Below, in pieces: positions 1-6,340 of a stretch of DNA of 26,564 nucleotides. The stretch spans positions 1-26,564 of the forward strand of contig JAWXAZ010000051.1 of assembly GCA_034439755.1 (NCBI GenBank), given 5' to 3'. The notes beneath the pieces are model-generated. The model searched no databases. It was not told the DNA's origin and was given only the letters and a program-made list of their open reading frames with translations. This stretch comes from B1 sp034439755 (lineage in GTDB: Bacteria; Bacteroidota; Bacteroidia; UKL13-3). Position 1 is the first letter of the stretch; each line of letters begins with the position of its first letter. Position numbers and translations under genes: made by a program.

Positions 1-414
1 CATTTAACCATGATTCAAGTGGTTCCTTTAACTGGTGTGGTGATGGTTACTACGCCGCAAGCAATTGCTTTGGCAGATGCTTATAAGGCAGCCACTATGT
101 TTGGCATGACGGGTGTGAATGTACCCATTTTGGGCGTTGTAGAGAACATGGCCTATTTTACGCCAGCAGAATTACCAGAGAACAAATATTATATTTTTGG
201 AAGTGGTGGCGGCCATAGCATGGCCAAAGAATTGGAAGTTCCATTTCTTGGTGAAGTACCTATTTTGATGAGCGTGCGCGAAGGCGGGGACCAAGGAAAA
301 CCAGGCGCGGTGGATGCAGGCTTGGTTCAAACCGTATTTGTACAAATAGCAGAGAAAGTAGCACAGCAAATTGCGTTATTAAACGCTAATCTGGTAGTGG
401 CGCCAAGTGCTTAA
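1..414 (+). CDS. mrp: Mrp/NBP35 (ApbC) family Fe-S cluster carrier ATPase, 3' part only
   Basis: This is the C-terminal part of a P-loop ATPase of the Mrp/NBP35/ApbC family, cytoplasmic proteins that bind and hand over Fe-S clusters. The frame is open to the first base (HLT before the first ATG), and the text HLTMIQVVPLTGVVMVTTPQ matches the family segment normally preceded by DxPPGTGD, so the gene is cut by the window edge and the ATG at 10 is internal. Visible family landmarks are VTTPQAIALADA, the GVVENMAYF segment followed by a GSGGG stretch, and the E-V-P-F-L-G-E-V-P segment near the end. The usual CxxC cluster motif is replaced by a region without cysteine (PAELPENKYY), which I recall as common in Bacteroidota homologues. 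The P-loop itself lies outside the window. The next backbone gene on this strand is a NifU-domain gene at 3796, which fits a shared Fe-S role. Confidence 0.9.
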   Translation, partial: HLTMIQVVPLTGVVMVTTPQAIALADAYKAATMFGMTGVNVPILGVVENMAYFTPAELPENKYYIFGSGGGHSMAKELEVPFLGEVPILMSVREGGDQGKPGAVDAGLVQTVFVQIAEKVAQQIALLNANLVVAPSA

Positions 415-422
415 TAGCTTTT

Positions 423-518
423 GGCAAAGAATTATCACAGCAAATTGCGCTATTTAACAGCAACCTAGTTGTTATAGCAAGCGTAGCGGACCATACAACC
501 GACAGTGAACGAACATAA
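423..518 (+). pseudogene. Decayed second copy of the mrp 3' end
   Basis: Just past the mrp stop, frame 3 reads GKELSQQIALFNSNLVV and runs to a TAA at 516-518. It parallels the true mrp C terminus EKVAQQIALLNANLVV. The two share 14 identical bases (cacagcaaattgcg), and then differ mostly at synonymous or conservative positions (tta/cta, aat/aac, gta/gtt, gtg/gtt, gct/agc). That pattern suggests the copy diverged while coding, so it looks like the tail of another lineage's mrp rather than a fresh local duplication. It has no start of its own. It lies directly left of the ABC-3C cassette and is probably a scar of the event that brought it in. The aligned stretch is only about 60 bases, which limits confidence. 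Confidence 0.55.
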
Positions 519-551
519 AAACATTAATAATTTATAGACAGAAAACGACAA

Positions 552-582
552 ATTGAATTAACTTTAAACCGTAATATTTTTG
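552..582 (+). promoter_or_regulatory. Putative Bacteroidota promoter of the ABC-3C cassette
   Basis: TATTTTTG at 575-582 fits the Bacteroidota -7 consensus TAnnTTTG exactly, and ATTG at 552-555 lies 19 nt upstream, where TTTG is expected. The predicted start of transcription is about 586, practically at the ATG (587), so the message would have almost no leader. This is inferred from consensus only. Confidence 0.4.
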
Positions 583-586
583 AGAA

Positions 587-1531
587 ATGAACCAATACCC
601 ATATGAAAATCTAACGGCTGAGGAGTTTGAAAACCTTGTCATCCGCATTGGGAAGGAGATTTTGGGTATTGGCTGTAAAACCTTTTCAGTTGGCAAAGAC
701 GGTGCTAAAGACAGTTGGTTCACAGGTAAAGCAGAATATTTTCCTTCCAAAATTGCACCATGGACAGGAACGTTTAACCTTCAAGCAAAGCACACCAAAG
801 TTCAAAATGCCAGTTGTTCTGACAACGATTTTTCTGTAAATCAATCAAGCGTTTTATCGAAAGAAATTACAAGACTCAAAGAGGTAATAAAAACAACACC
901 TTTTGACAACTACATAATTTTTACAAACAGAAAACTTCCAGGAGGAATTCACCCATCTATTGTAAAAATGCTTCAAGTAGGCTTGGGAATTCAGAATGTT
1001 GAGATAATCGGACGAGAGGACATAGATTCTTATCTTACTGACTATCCTAACATAGCTGACCAATTTGGACTTTACAAATTTCAAACTCCACTCCGCTTTT
1101 ACGAAAAGGAATTAAGAGATGTGATTATTGTTTTTTCAGAACAAAGCAAAACCATTTCAACAGAGGCGAAAAGTTACATTACATCATTCACTGTAATTAA
1201 CAAAGAGAAGAAAAATGAATTGAATAATTTGAGCAAAGATTACTTTGAGTTTTTGAAAAGCCATTCGCTTCAATACTTCGAGGAAATTGAAAAATTTCTT
1301 CGTGACCCGAAGAACGAAACATACATGAAAATGTATTCAAACACGGTAAGTGATTTACAAGGAGCAATAGCAGTTGAACGAAATCGGTTCAACGAATTTG
1401 AACATATTCTTGAACACCTTATTGCCTATACTGTTGGAAATAATGAAGACAAACTAAAAGATATAAGAAGAATTGTAAGAGTGTTTTTGCATTTTATGTA
1501 TTTTAACTGCGACATTGGAAAAACAGCATGA
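587..1531 (+). CDS. ABC-three-component system effector with Mrr-like nuclease domain
   Basis: A 314-aa protein. Residues 1-160 look like an Mrr/restriction-endonuclease-fold domain: an N-terminal helix with E13 and E15 (TAEEFENLV), then GKDGAKD (36-42) with D38 and D42, then QAKHT (66-70) forming the D...QxK version of the PD-(D/E)xK site. A predicted strand-rich stretch (NYIIFTNR, VEIIGRED) follows, as in Mrr-type folds. Residues ~165-314 are helical with no catalytic motif I recognise; in ABC-3C effectors this C-terminal domain links to the middle component. Its stop overlaps the start of the next gene by 4 nt (ATGA), so the three genes are probably translated together. No signal peptide or membrane segment is seen, so it should act in the cytoplasm, presumably on DNA or RNA of an invader or of the host cell. 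The family call rests on domain order and neighbours; target and trigger are unknown. The start is fixed by the promoter just upstream and by the domain beginning at residue ~8. Confidence 0.75.
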   Translation: MNQYPYENLTAEEFENLVIRIGKEILGIGCKTFSVGKDGAKDSWFTGKAEYFPSKIAPWTGTFNLQAKHTKVQNASCSDNDFSVNQSSVLSKEITRLKEVIKTTPFDNYIIFTNRKLPGGIHPSIVKMLQVGLGIQNVEIIGREDIDSYLTDYPNIADQFGLYKFQTPLRFYEKELRDVIIVFSEQSKTISTEAKSYITSFTVINKEKKNELNNLSKDYFEFLKSHSLQYFEEIEKFLRDPKNETYMKMYSNTVSDLQGAIAVERNRFNEFEHILEHLIAYTVGNNEDKLKDIRRIVRVFLHFMYFNCDIGKTA

Positions 1532-1764
1532 TAGCACCTCACAAATATCTTGACCTAAATCTTTCTCTCCTAAATTTAGGAGGAGTGATACTAAATATCA
1601 TAAAAGAAGAAGGTGCCGTTAAATACGATGAACTGTTGGAGAAAGTAATTTTAGCAAGAGGCAAAAGTGCTAAAGCTGTTTTCGTTCCCACACTTAGCTT
1701 TCTTTACATATTAGGAAAAATTGAGTATCAAAAAGATATTGACACAATAGAATTTATCAAATGA
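1528..1764 (+). CDS. ABC-three-component system middle component (small winged-helix-like protein)
   Basis: A 78-aa protein lying between the effector and the ATPase gene and overlapping both by 4 nt. The pattern is the one seen in ABC-3C middle components: an opening P-x-K-Y-x-D-L-N-x-S, a helix (LLNLGGVILNIIKE), a Y-D-E-L helix, then F-V-P-T-L-S-F-L-Y-I-L-G-K-I-E-Y, which reads as the recognition helix and wing of a small winged-helix fold, ending in D-T-I-E-F-I. In this system class the middle component is thought to connect the ATPase with the C-terminal domain of the effector. The length is normal for the small middle-component types. It has no enzymatic motif, and the function is inferred from family and position. 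Confidence 0.7.
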   Translation: MIAPHKYLDLNLSLLNLGGVILNIIKEEGAVKYDELLEKVILARGKSAKAVFVPTLSFLYILGKIEYQKDIDTIEFIK

Positions 1765-3527
1765 AACTTAGTCAGTTATACGCAAATAAAAGTTTTAAAA
1801 ACATCGTTTTCAACGATGGGCTAAATCTTGTTTTGGCTAAGGTTACCAAGAAACTTGACCTTAACAAGGATTCACACAATCTAGGGAAGACCACCTTAAT
1901 TGCTGTTATTGACTTTATGCTTTTAAAGGAGGTTAAAGAAGAACACATCTTCAAGAAATATCAAGAAAAATTTTCTGGTTATGTTTTCTTTCTTGAAATA
2001 TATTTAAATTCTGGAGAATATCTCACAATAAAACGAGCTGTTGATACACCTACAAAAATTTCATTCAAGTTAACCAAAGTTTCAACTAATCTTTTAACTG
2101 AAGAAAATTGGGACAAACCTAATATCGGTTTTGATAAAGCAGGCATTGCTCTTAATGATTATTTAGCTTTTGATATTCTGAAACAATGGCAATACAGAAA
2201 ATCTGTGACTTACTTTTTACGTTCACAAAAAGACTATAATGACGTTTTCCAACTTTCAAAGTTTTCTAAAGGAAAAGACATAGACTGGAAACCTTTCATG
2301 TTTGATTTACTTGGCTTTAATGGTAATTTATTAACTGAGAAATATGAAGCTGATAATAATGTATCTGAACAAAAAAGTTTTATAAATAGTTTAAAAAGCA
2401 AGTTTGCTGTTGACACAGAGGAAGTAGATAAAATAAAAGGTGCCATTGATTTAAAAGCGTCAGAACAAAAGGAATTACAGGAGCAAATTGATAATTTTAA
2501 TTTTTATCAACAAGAGAGAAACCTAAATAAAGAACTTGTCGAAGATGTTGAAAGTAAAATTGCAGAATTGAATTCAACTGAATACAATTTGGAGTTTGAT
2601 TTAGATAAAACAAAACAATCATTCACACAAAATATTTCATTTGATATTGACCAGTTAAAAGGAATCTACGCAGAAACTGAAATATTTTTTCCTGACAACC
2701 TTGTAAAAGATTACAAATCACTTGAAGAATTTAACAAGCGTATCACCGAGGAACGTAACAAATATCTTGAAGAAAAAATTGTTACTCTGACAAAGCAATT
2801 AAAGGAAATTAGAATTTTATTGCAGAGTTATGACAACAAAAGAAATAAAATTCTTTCAGTTCTCAAGGACAAAGATTCTTTCAAAAAATTCAAATCATAT
2901 CAGATTGACTTAACAAAAATAGAAGGCGAAATATCAAGGCTTGATGAGAAGTTGAAAAGCATAGACAAGATTGAAGTTTTTAATCAAGAAATAAAAAAAC
3001 ATAACGAAACATTAGAAAGGATTAAAGAAGAAATACAGTTGGCTATTAGAGGCAATGACAATATATATTATTCAGAAATTAAGAGAATGTTTTACAATAT
3101 TTTCAAATACATCTTTAATACACCTGCTGTAATTTACACGAAACAAAACAAGCAAGGTAATGTTGAGTTCATTGTTGAGGTAACCAAAGAAAATGAAGTT
3201 GATATTACTGCGGAAGGGAAAGGGAATACATATCAAAAAATGCTCTGCATTTCTTTTGATTTAGCTATTTTAATTGCTTATCATAGGAAGTCTTTTTATC
3301 GTTTCGTATATCATGACGGTGCACTTGAAGGATTGGATAATAGAAAGAAAACAAATTTCATCAATATCGTAAGAAGACATTGTATTGAAAACAATCTACA
3401 ATATATTTTCACTTCAATTGAACATGACGTACCAAGTGAAATTCTTAATACCTTTACTGATAAAGAAATCTGTTTGACTTTAAATGATAGAGGTGATGAA
3501 GGGAAGTTATTTGAATTTAGTTTTTAA
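1761..3527 (+). CDS. ABC-three-component system ATPase, DUF2326-type, SMC/Rad50-like
   Basis: A 588-aa SMC-like ABC ATPase. The N-terminal half-domain has a Walker A at 37-45 (DSHNLGKTT), where the usual first glycine is aspartate; S-H-N-x-G-K-T is the form I associate with DUF2326 proteins. Residues ~205-440 are charged, heptad-like helices rich in K, E, L and I, the expected coiled-coil arms. The C-terminal half-domain carries a signature-like EGKGNTYQKML (~485-495), a Walker B/D-loop region YHDGALEGLD (~517-526) with D as the expected acidic residue, and a late switch-like FTSIEHD. It probably uses ATP-driven closure to sense nucleic acid or a phage product and license the partner nuclease through the middle component. 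This is the last gene of the operon; a large hairpin begins 20 nt after the stop. The gene is much more AT-rich than the dcw genes, which fits transfer. Confidence 0.78.
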   Translation: MKLSQLYANKSFKNIVFNDGLNLVLAKVTKKLDLNKDSHNLGKTTLIAVIDFMLLKEVKEEHIFKKYQEKFSGYVFFLEIYLNSGEYLTIKRAVDTPTKISFKLTKVSTNLLTEENWDKPNIGFDKAGIALNDYLAFDILKQWQYRKSVTYFLRSQKDYNDVFQLSKFSKGKDIDWKPFMFDLLGFNGNLLTEKYEADNNVSEQKSFINSLKSKFAVDTEEVDKIKGAIDLKASEQKELQEQIDNFNFYQQERNLNKELVEDVESKIAELNSTEYNLEFDLDKTKQSFTQNISFDIDQLKGIYAETEIFFPDNLVKDYKSLEEFNKRITEERNKYLEEKIVTLTKQLKEIRILLQSYDNKRNKILSVLKDKDSFKKFKSYQIDLTKIEGEISRLDEKLKSIDKIEVFNQEIKKHNETLERIKEEIQLAIRGNDNIYYSEIKRMFYNIFKYIFNTPAVIYTKQNKQGNVEFIVEVTKENEVDITAEGKGNTYQKMLCISFDLAILIAYHRKSFYRFVYHDGALEGLDNRKKTNFINIVRRHCIENNLQYIFTSIEHDVPSEILNTFTDKEICLTLNDRGDEGKLFEFSF

Positions 3528-3548
3528 TCCTTATGGACAAGAACGCCA

Positions 3549-3688
3549 GCACCTAACAGCACCTACAAAAAATTGGCGATTCAGTGCTCCGCAGACGCAT
3601 TTGTGGTTAATCAAACATTGGTTCTCCGCATCAACATTTGTGGTAAAAATTGCCACTTCTTGTAGCTGCAAACCGTGGTAGCTAGTGC
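3549..3688. repeat. Large imperfect hairpin with internal direct repeat, closing the ABC-3C cassette
   Basis: The outer arms start GCAC (3549) and end GTGC (3688). The main stem pairs 3559-3577 (gcacctacaaaaaattggc) with 3652-3669 (gccacttcttgtagctgc), with two or three mismatches. Inside are two 21-nt direct repeats 37 nt apart (3587-3607 and 3624-3644), both ctccgca-N4-catttgtggt, 17 of 21 identical. The left edge contains ACCTAAC (3551-3557), which fits the integron attC half-site RYYYAAC, but no GTTRRRY partner is present at the right edge. Size (~140 nt) and shape resemble an attC or a cassette-end palindrome. Its role is unknown, and it could also simply end the transcript. Confidence 0.6.
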
Positions 3689-3718
3689 TTTATATTTCGG
3701 TCTGAACCAATATTAAAT

Positions 3719-3757
3719 CCAAGGGGAAATGTGCGTAATGGTTTCCTTGGTATTTTT
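3719..3757 (+). terminator. Terminator-like hairpin before nifU
   Basis: CCAAGGGGAAA (3719-3729) pairs with TTTCCTTGG (3742-3750) with a two-base bulge and a 12-nt loop, and TATTTTT follows. It could end cassette or mrp-side transcription before the nifU promoter. The stem is moderate and GC-poor. Confidence 0.4.
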
Positions 3758-3795
3758 ACACAAAATGAGTTTGAATTTGCGTAATTTCGCCCCTA

Positions 3796-4032
3796 ATGAA
3801 CCAAGAGATTATAGAGAAAATTGAAATAGCGTTAAATAGCATGCGACCGTTTTTGCAAGCTGATGGTGGAGACGTTGAATTGGTGGAACTCACCGATGAT
3901 ATGGAAGTGAAATTGCGCTTGGTGGGCAATTGCAGCAGTTGCAGCATGAGCAGCATGACCATGAAGGCGGGCATAGAAAGTGGCATTAAAAATGCGTTGC
4001 CTATGATAAATAAAGTTACTGCGGTTTCTTAG
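3796..4032 (+). CDS. NifU-like C-terminal (scaffold) domain protein
   Basis: A 78-aa stand-alone NifU C-terminal domain. The signature is complete: RPFLQADGGDVELV (17-30) followed by GNCSSCSM with C46-x-x-C49, the pair that holds a labile 4Fe-4S cluster in NifU, Nfu and NfuA. Such proteins carry clusters to apo-enzymes in the cytoplasm. Mrp next to a NifU-domain gene is a pairing I recall from Bacteroidota, so the 3.4 kb between them here is probably inserted DNA. TAATTTCG (3782-3789) is a 7/8 match to the -7 box and would place transcription only ~3 nt before the ATG. The last 17 nt overlap the 3' end of the convergent PAP2 gene. Full length for this family; start fixed by the motif near the N terminus. 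Confidence 0.93.
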   Translation: MNQEIIEKIEIALNSMRPFLQADGGDVELVELTDDMEVKLRLVGNCSSCSMSSMTMKAGIESGIKNALPMINKVTAVS

Positions 4033-4660
4033 CTTTCTTATTTAGCCAATTATTTAATTTGTAGCTTAGCCAGGCAGAACCACTGCCAATAATGGCGCCA
4101 GTAAATACATCGCTTGGGTAATGTGCGCCCAAAGCCAACCTAGAATAGGCCACAGAGCCTGCCCACAAATAGGCAGGTGCCACCACATACCATTTGGGAT
4201 ACATTACGCTCAAGGAAGTAGACAAGGCAAATGCCGATGAGGTATGTCCAGATGGGAATGAAGGACTTGTGCTCTGGGTATTCTCGTCTAATTCTGGGTA
4301 AGTAATATAAGGGCGTTCTCTGCCCACGGCGTATTTAAGCGAGGTGGTAAGGGTGGCTGCGGTGAGCACAGTGCCACAAATAAATAAAGTTTTGTAGCGC
4401 TGAGCCGAATCCTTGGTATATAGCTGCGCAATAATCATTCCGCCCGATACACTAATGGCAAGAGGCGTAACGCTATACGACAGTGCTTCCCATACAGGAT
4501 CAATGGCTTTGTTTCGACCCATATTGATGGTACGCAAAAGTTCAATTTCTGCATGCTGCGCTTTTAGGTTCAGACCGAAAAAACTGGAGGCAATTAATAG
4601 GAAAAATAGGCTTTGGTTTAAGCGTTTTGCATTTTGGGCTGAACCAAAAAAGTTAGGCAT
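4016..4660 (-). CDS. PAP2-superfamily phosphatase, exported or membrane-associated
   Basis: A type 2 phosphatidic-acid-phosphatase family protein. All three catalytic motifs are present: KYAVGRERP (K-x6-R-P), PSGH, and SRLALGAHYPSD (S-R-x5-H-x3-D). Members remove phosphate from lipid phosphates or undecaprenyl pyrophosphate on the outer face of the inner membrane. I chose the ATG at 4660 over the one at 4757-4759 (33 codons further up) because it puts a signal-peptide-like segment (KR, then LFFLLIASSFFGLNL, cleavage after KAQ) near the N terminus. With the longer start the hydrophobic segment would begin only at residue ~50. Several further hydrophobic helices follow (ISVSGGMIIA, LFICGTVLTA, YVVAPAYLWAG, GAIIGSGSAWL). 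It lies 3' of the radical SAM gene and converges with nifU, overlapping it by 17 nt. The exact substrate cannot be told from sequence. Confidence 0.88.
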   Translation of the reverse strand: MPNFFGSAQNAKRLNQSLFFLLIASSFFGLNLKAQHAEIELLRTINMGRNKAIDPVWEALSYSVTPLAISVSGGMIIAQLYTKDSAQRYKTLFICGTVLTAATLTTSLKYAVGRERPYITYPELDENTQSTSPSFPSGHTSSAFALSTSLSVMYPKWYVVAPAYLWAGSVAYSRLALGAHYPSDVFTGAIIGSGSAWLSYKLNNWLNKKAKKPQ

Positions 4661-4768
4661 GAAATTGGTAAAGGGTGATGCCGTTTGGTTTAAACAGTCT
4701 ACTTTGGTGGCACCGAAGTTTGCAAAAAAAGTCGAAATAGTTTGTGGCAAATATTGCATAACGAAAAA

Positions 4769-5791
4769 TTATTGCGCCCAAACTTTAGTGCCTTCAGTGC
4801 AATTTGTGCAGATGTCTATTTCCTTGCGCGACTTTAAAATGGCGCTTCTAAATTGGTTGTATGGTGCGCCATGCCAAACTTGCTCAAAGCTTTCTTTGCT
4901 TACATCGCCAAAGCGGTGTGTGGCATCTTTATCGAAGCAACAAGGCACAACCAAACCATCCCAAGTGATAACGCTGCCGCGCCACAAGCGCCAACATTGG
5001 TTCAGCAATTCATTCTTTATTTCGTAACCTTTTTCTGTTTTTTTATACCTGCTTAATTCTTCGTTATCTGGAATAAGCTCATCGGTATTTTGATAGTCGT
5101 ATATCTGCGCCGTTTTTATGCCCAGCTCGTCTACGCCAATTTCTTTGGCCAGTTTTTTTAACTCCGGAATTTGGTGTTCGTTGTGTTTAAAAGCAATGAA
5201 TTGCCAAATGATATGCGGCGTTGATTTTCCCAATTCTTTCTTCCATTTCACCAAGTTTTGAGTGCCTTCAATCACCTTTTCCAAATTGCCACCACGCCTG
5301 TATTTTTGGTAGGTTTCTTGAGTAATTCCATCAACCGAAATAATGAGCCTATCGAGTCCAGATTCGATGGTAGCGCGGGCCATTTCATCGGTAAAATAAT
5401 GTGCGTTACTGGAGGTGGCGGTATAGATATTTTTGGCGGCAGCAATTTTCACAAACTCCAAAAATTGTTTGTTTAAAAAAGGCTCGCCTTGAAAGTACAA
5501 AATGAGGTAAACCAAATCTTGGTGCAGCTCTTCAATCATCTTTTTATACAAAGGAATATCGAGCATACCGGTATTGCGCGAAAACTCTCTTAAGCCGCTT
5601 GGACATTGCGGACAGCGCAAATTGCAGCTGGTGGTGGGCTCAATTTCCATCACTACGGGCATGCCCCAATGTATGGGCTTGCGCATAGCACGCGACAACA
5701 AATAACTGGTATATAATTGTATGGCATTGGCTATTCTCCTACCATTGAGCTTGGAGATAAAGTTAAGGCCATCGGTTAAGTTGCGGTTCAT
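4769..5791 (-). CDS. Radical SAM/SPASM domain protein
   Basis: A 340-aa radical SAM enzyme (numbering from the ATG at 5791). The CxxxCxxC motif that binds the 4Fe-4S cluster is C56-N-L-R-C60-P-Q-C63, preceded by the typical E-P-T-T-S. GEP near residue 105 and ISVDG near 154 are the usual SAM-contact and strand motifs of the barrel. A C-terminal SPASM-type region carries C266, a C284-C285 pair in GLVVPCCFDKD, then GDV and W-H, and a final C328-x-x-C331, which could bind one auxiliary cluster. Family members modify peptides, proteins or small molecules; no precursor peptide is visible nearby, so the substrate is open. An upstream TTG (5798-5800) is in frame, but ATG at 5791 is the better start. 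CAAAGTAA at 5798-5805, read on the - strand as TTACTTTG, is a 7/8 -7 box. Confidence 0.9.
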   Translation of the reverse strand: MNRNLTDGLNFISKLNGRRIANAIQLYTSYLLSRAMRKPIHWGMPVVMEIEPTTSCNLRCPQCPSGLREFSRNTGMLDIPLYKKMIEELHQDLVYLILYFQGEPFLNKQFLEFVKIAAAKNIYTATSSNAHYFTDEMARATIESGLDRLIISVDGITQETYQKYRRGGNLEKVIEGTQNLVKWKKELGKSTPHIIWQFIAFKHNEHQIPELKKLAKEIGVDELGIKTAQIYDYQNTDELIPDNEELSRYKKTEKGYEIKNELLNQCWRLWRGSVITWDGLVVPCCFDKDATHRFGDVSKESFEQVWHGAPYNQFRSAILKSRKEIDICTNCTEGTKVWAQ

Positions 5792-5860
5792 TGCTTGCAA
5801 AGTAATGAAAGAAATCTTTAATTTTAAGCCTATAAAGTTGGCTGGCTAATATAAAAAATT

Positions 5861-6109
5861 CTATAATGTATAATCAAAATCAAAAATATCTTTTAAAGTT
5901 ACATTTAAGGCCAATGAAATTTTGAGCAAAGAACACACAGTTACATTGTGCTGTCCACGTTCAACTCGACCAATTTGCTCCGCATGATTTTGACACATTA
6001 TGCCTAAATCTAACTGTGTCATTTTCTGAGATTCTCTCAAAAATTTAATTCTCTTTCCAAGTTTATTTAAAAACAATTTATCTGTAACATTCTGCACGTT
6101 TGCAATCAA
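5861..6109 (-). CDS. Small XRE/Cro-family HTH transcriptional regulator
   Basis: An ~80-aa protein made almost wholly of one HTH_3 domain: LGKRIKFLRESQKMTQLDLGIMC (helices 1-2), NHAEQIGRVERGQHNVTVCSLLKISLALNVTLKDIFDF (recognition helix to helix 5), with the conserved Q-I-x-R-x-E-R-G core. Such proteins bind operator DNA as dimers. No ATG is available at the N terminus: the frame opens at TTG (6109) after an upstream stop, with GTG at 6097 as the alternative, so the start is uncertain by four codons. CAAAGTCA at 6111-6118 reads TGACTTTG on the - strand, one mismatch from the -7 box. No toxin or methylase gene adjoins it, so the regulated target is unknown; it diverges from the T9SS genes at 6341 onward. 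Confidence 0.8.
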   Translation of the reverse strand: MIANVQNVTDKLFLNKLGKRIKFLRESQKMTQLDLGIMCQNHAEQIGRVERGQHNVTVCSLLKISLALNVTLKDIFDFDYTL

Positions 6110-6340
6110 ACAAAGTCATTTTTAAAAAAAGGAACATACATGTTGTTTATTGTTAAGACTATACTTATGCTTGATTTAAAAAGGAGGGAAAAACCAGAAA
6201 ACAAAAAAAACTTTTGCATGAACTTTAAATGGTTTAATGCAATAAGCAGCCGTATTCGCTAAATCAATTGAAAATACCAGTACTATTATTACTTGGCACA
6301 ATAAATAAGTTATTAAAATAAAAAGCTAAAAAAACAAATT

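Noticed and set aside
3484..3681. 65-codon open frame across the ATPase 3' end and the hairpin
   Set aside because: Its second half is the palindrome itself, so the frame is a by-product of the repeat.
3549..3688. Canonical integron attC site
   Set aside because: The left edge fits RYYYAAC but no GTTRRRY lies at the right edge and no integrase gene is in the window, so I call it only attC-like in size and shape.
4413..5027. 204-codon open frame on the + strand across PAP2 and the radical SAM gene
   Set aside because: It lies opposite two genes with complete catalytic motifs, and its own translation has no recognisable domain. It is an antisense shadow.
6167..6262. 31-codon open frame (MLDLKRREKPENKK...) between the XRE gene and the T9SS pseudogene
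   Set aside because: No domain, no clear promoter, and a lysine/asparagine-rich translation expected of AT-rich spacer. I see nothing else in 6110-6340.
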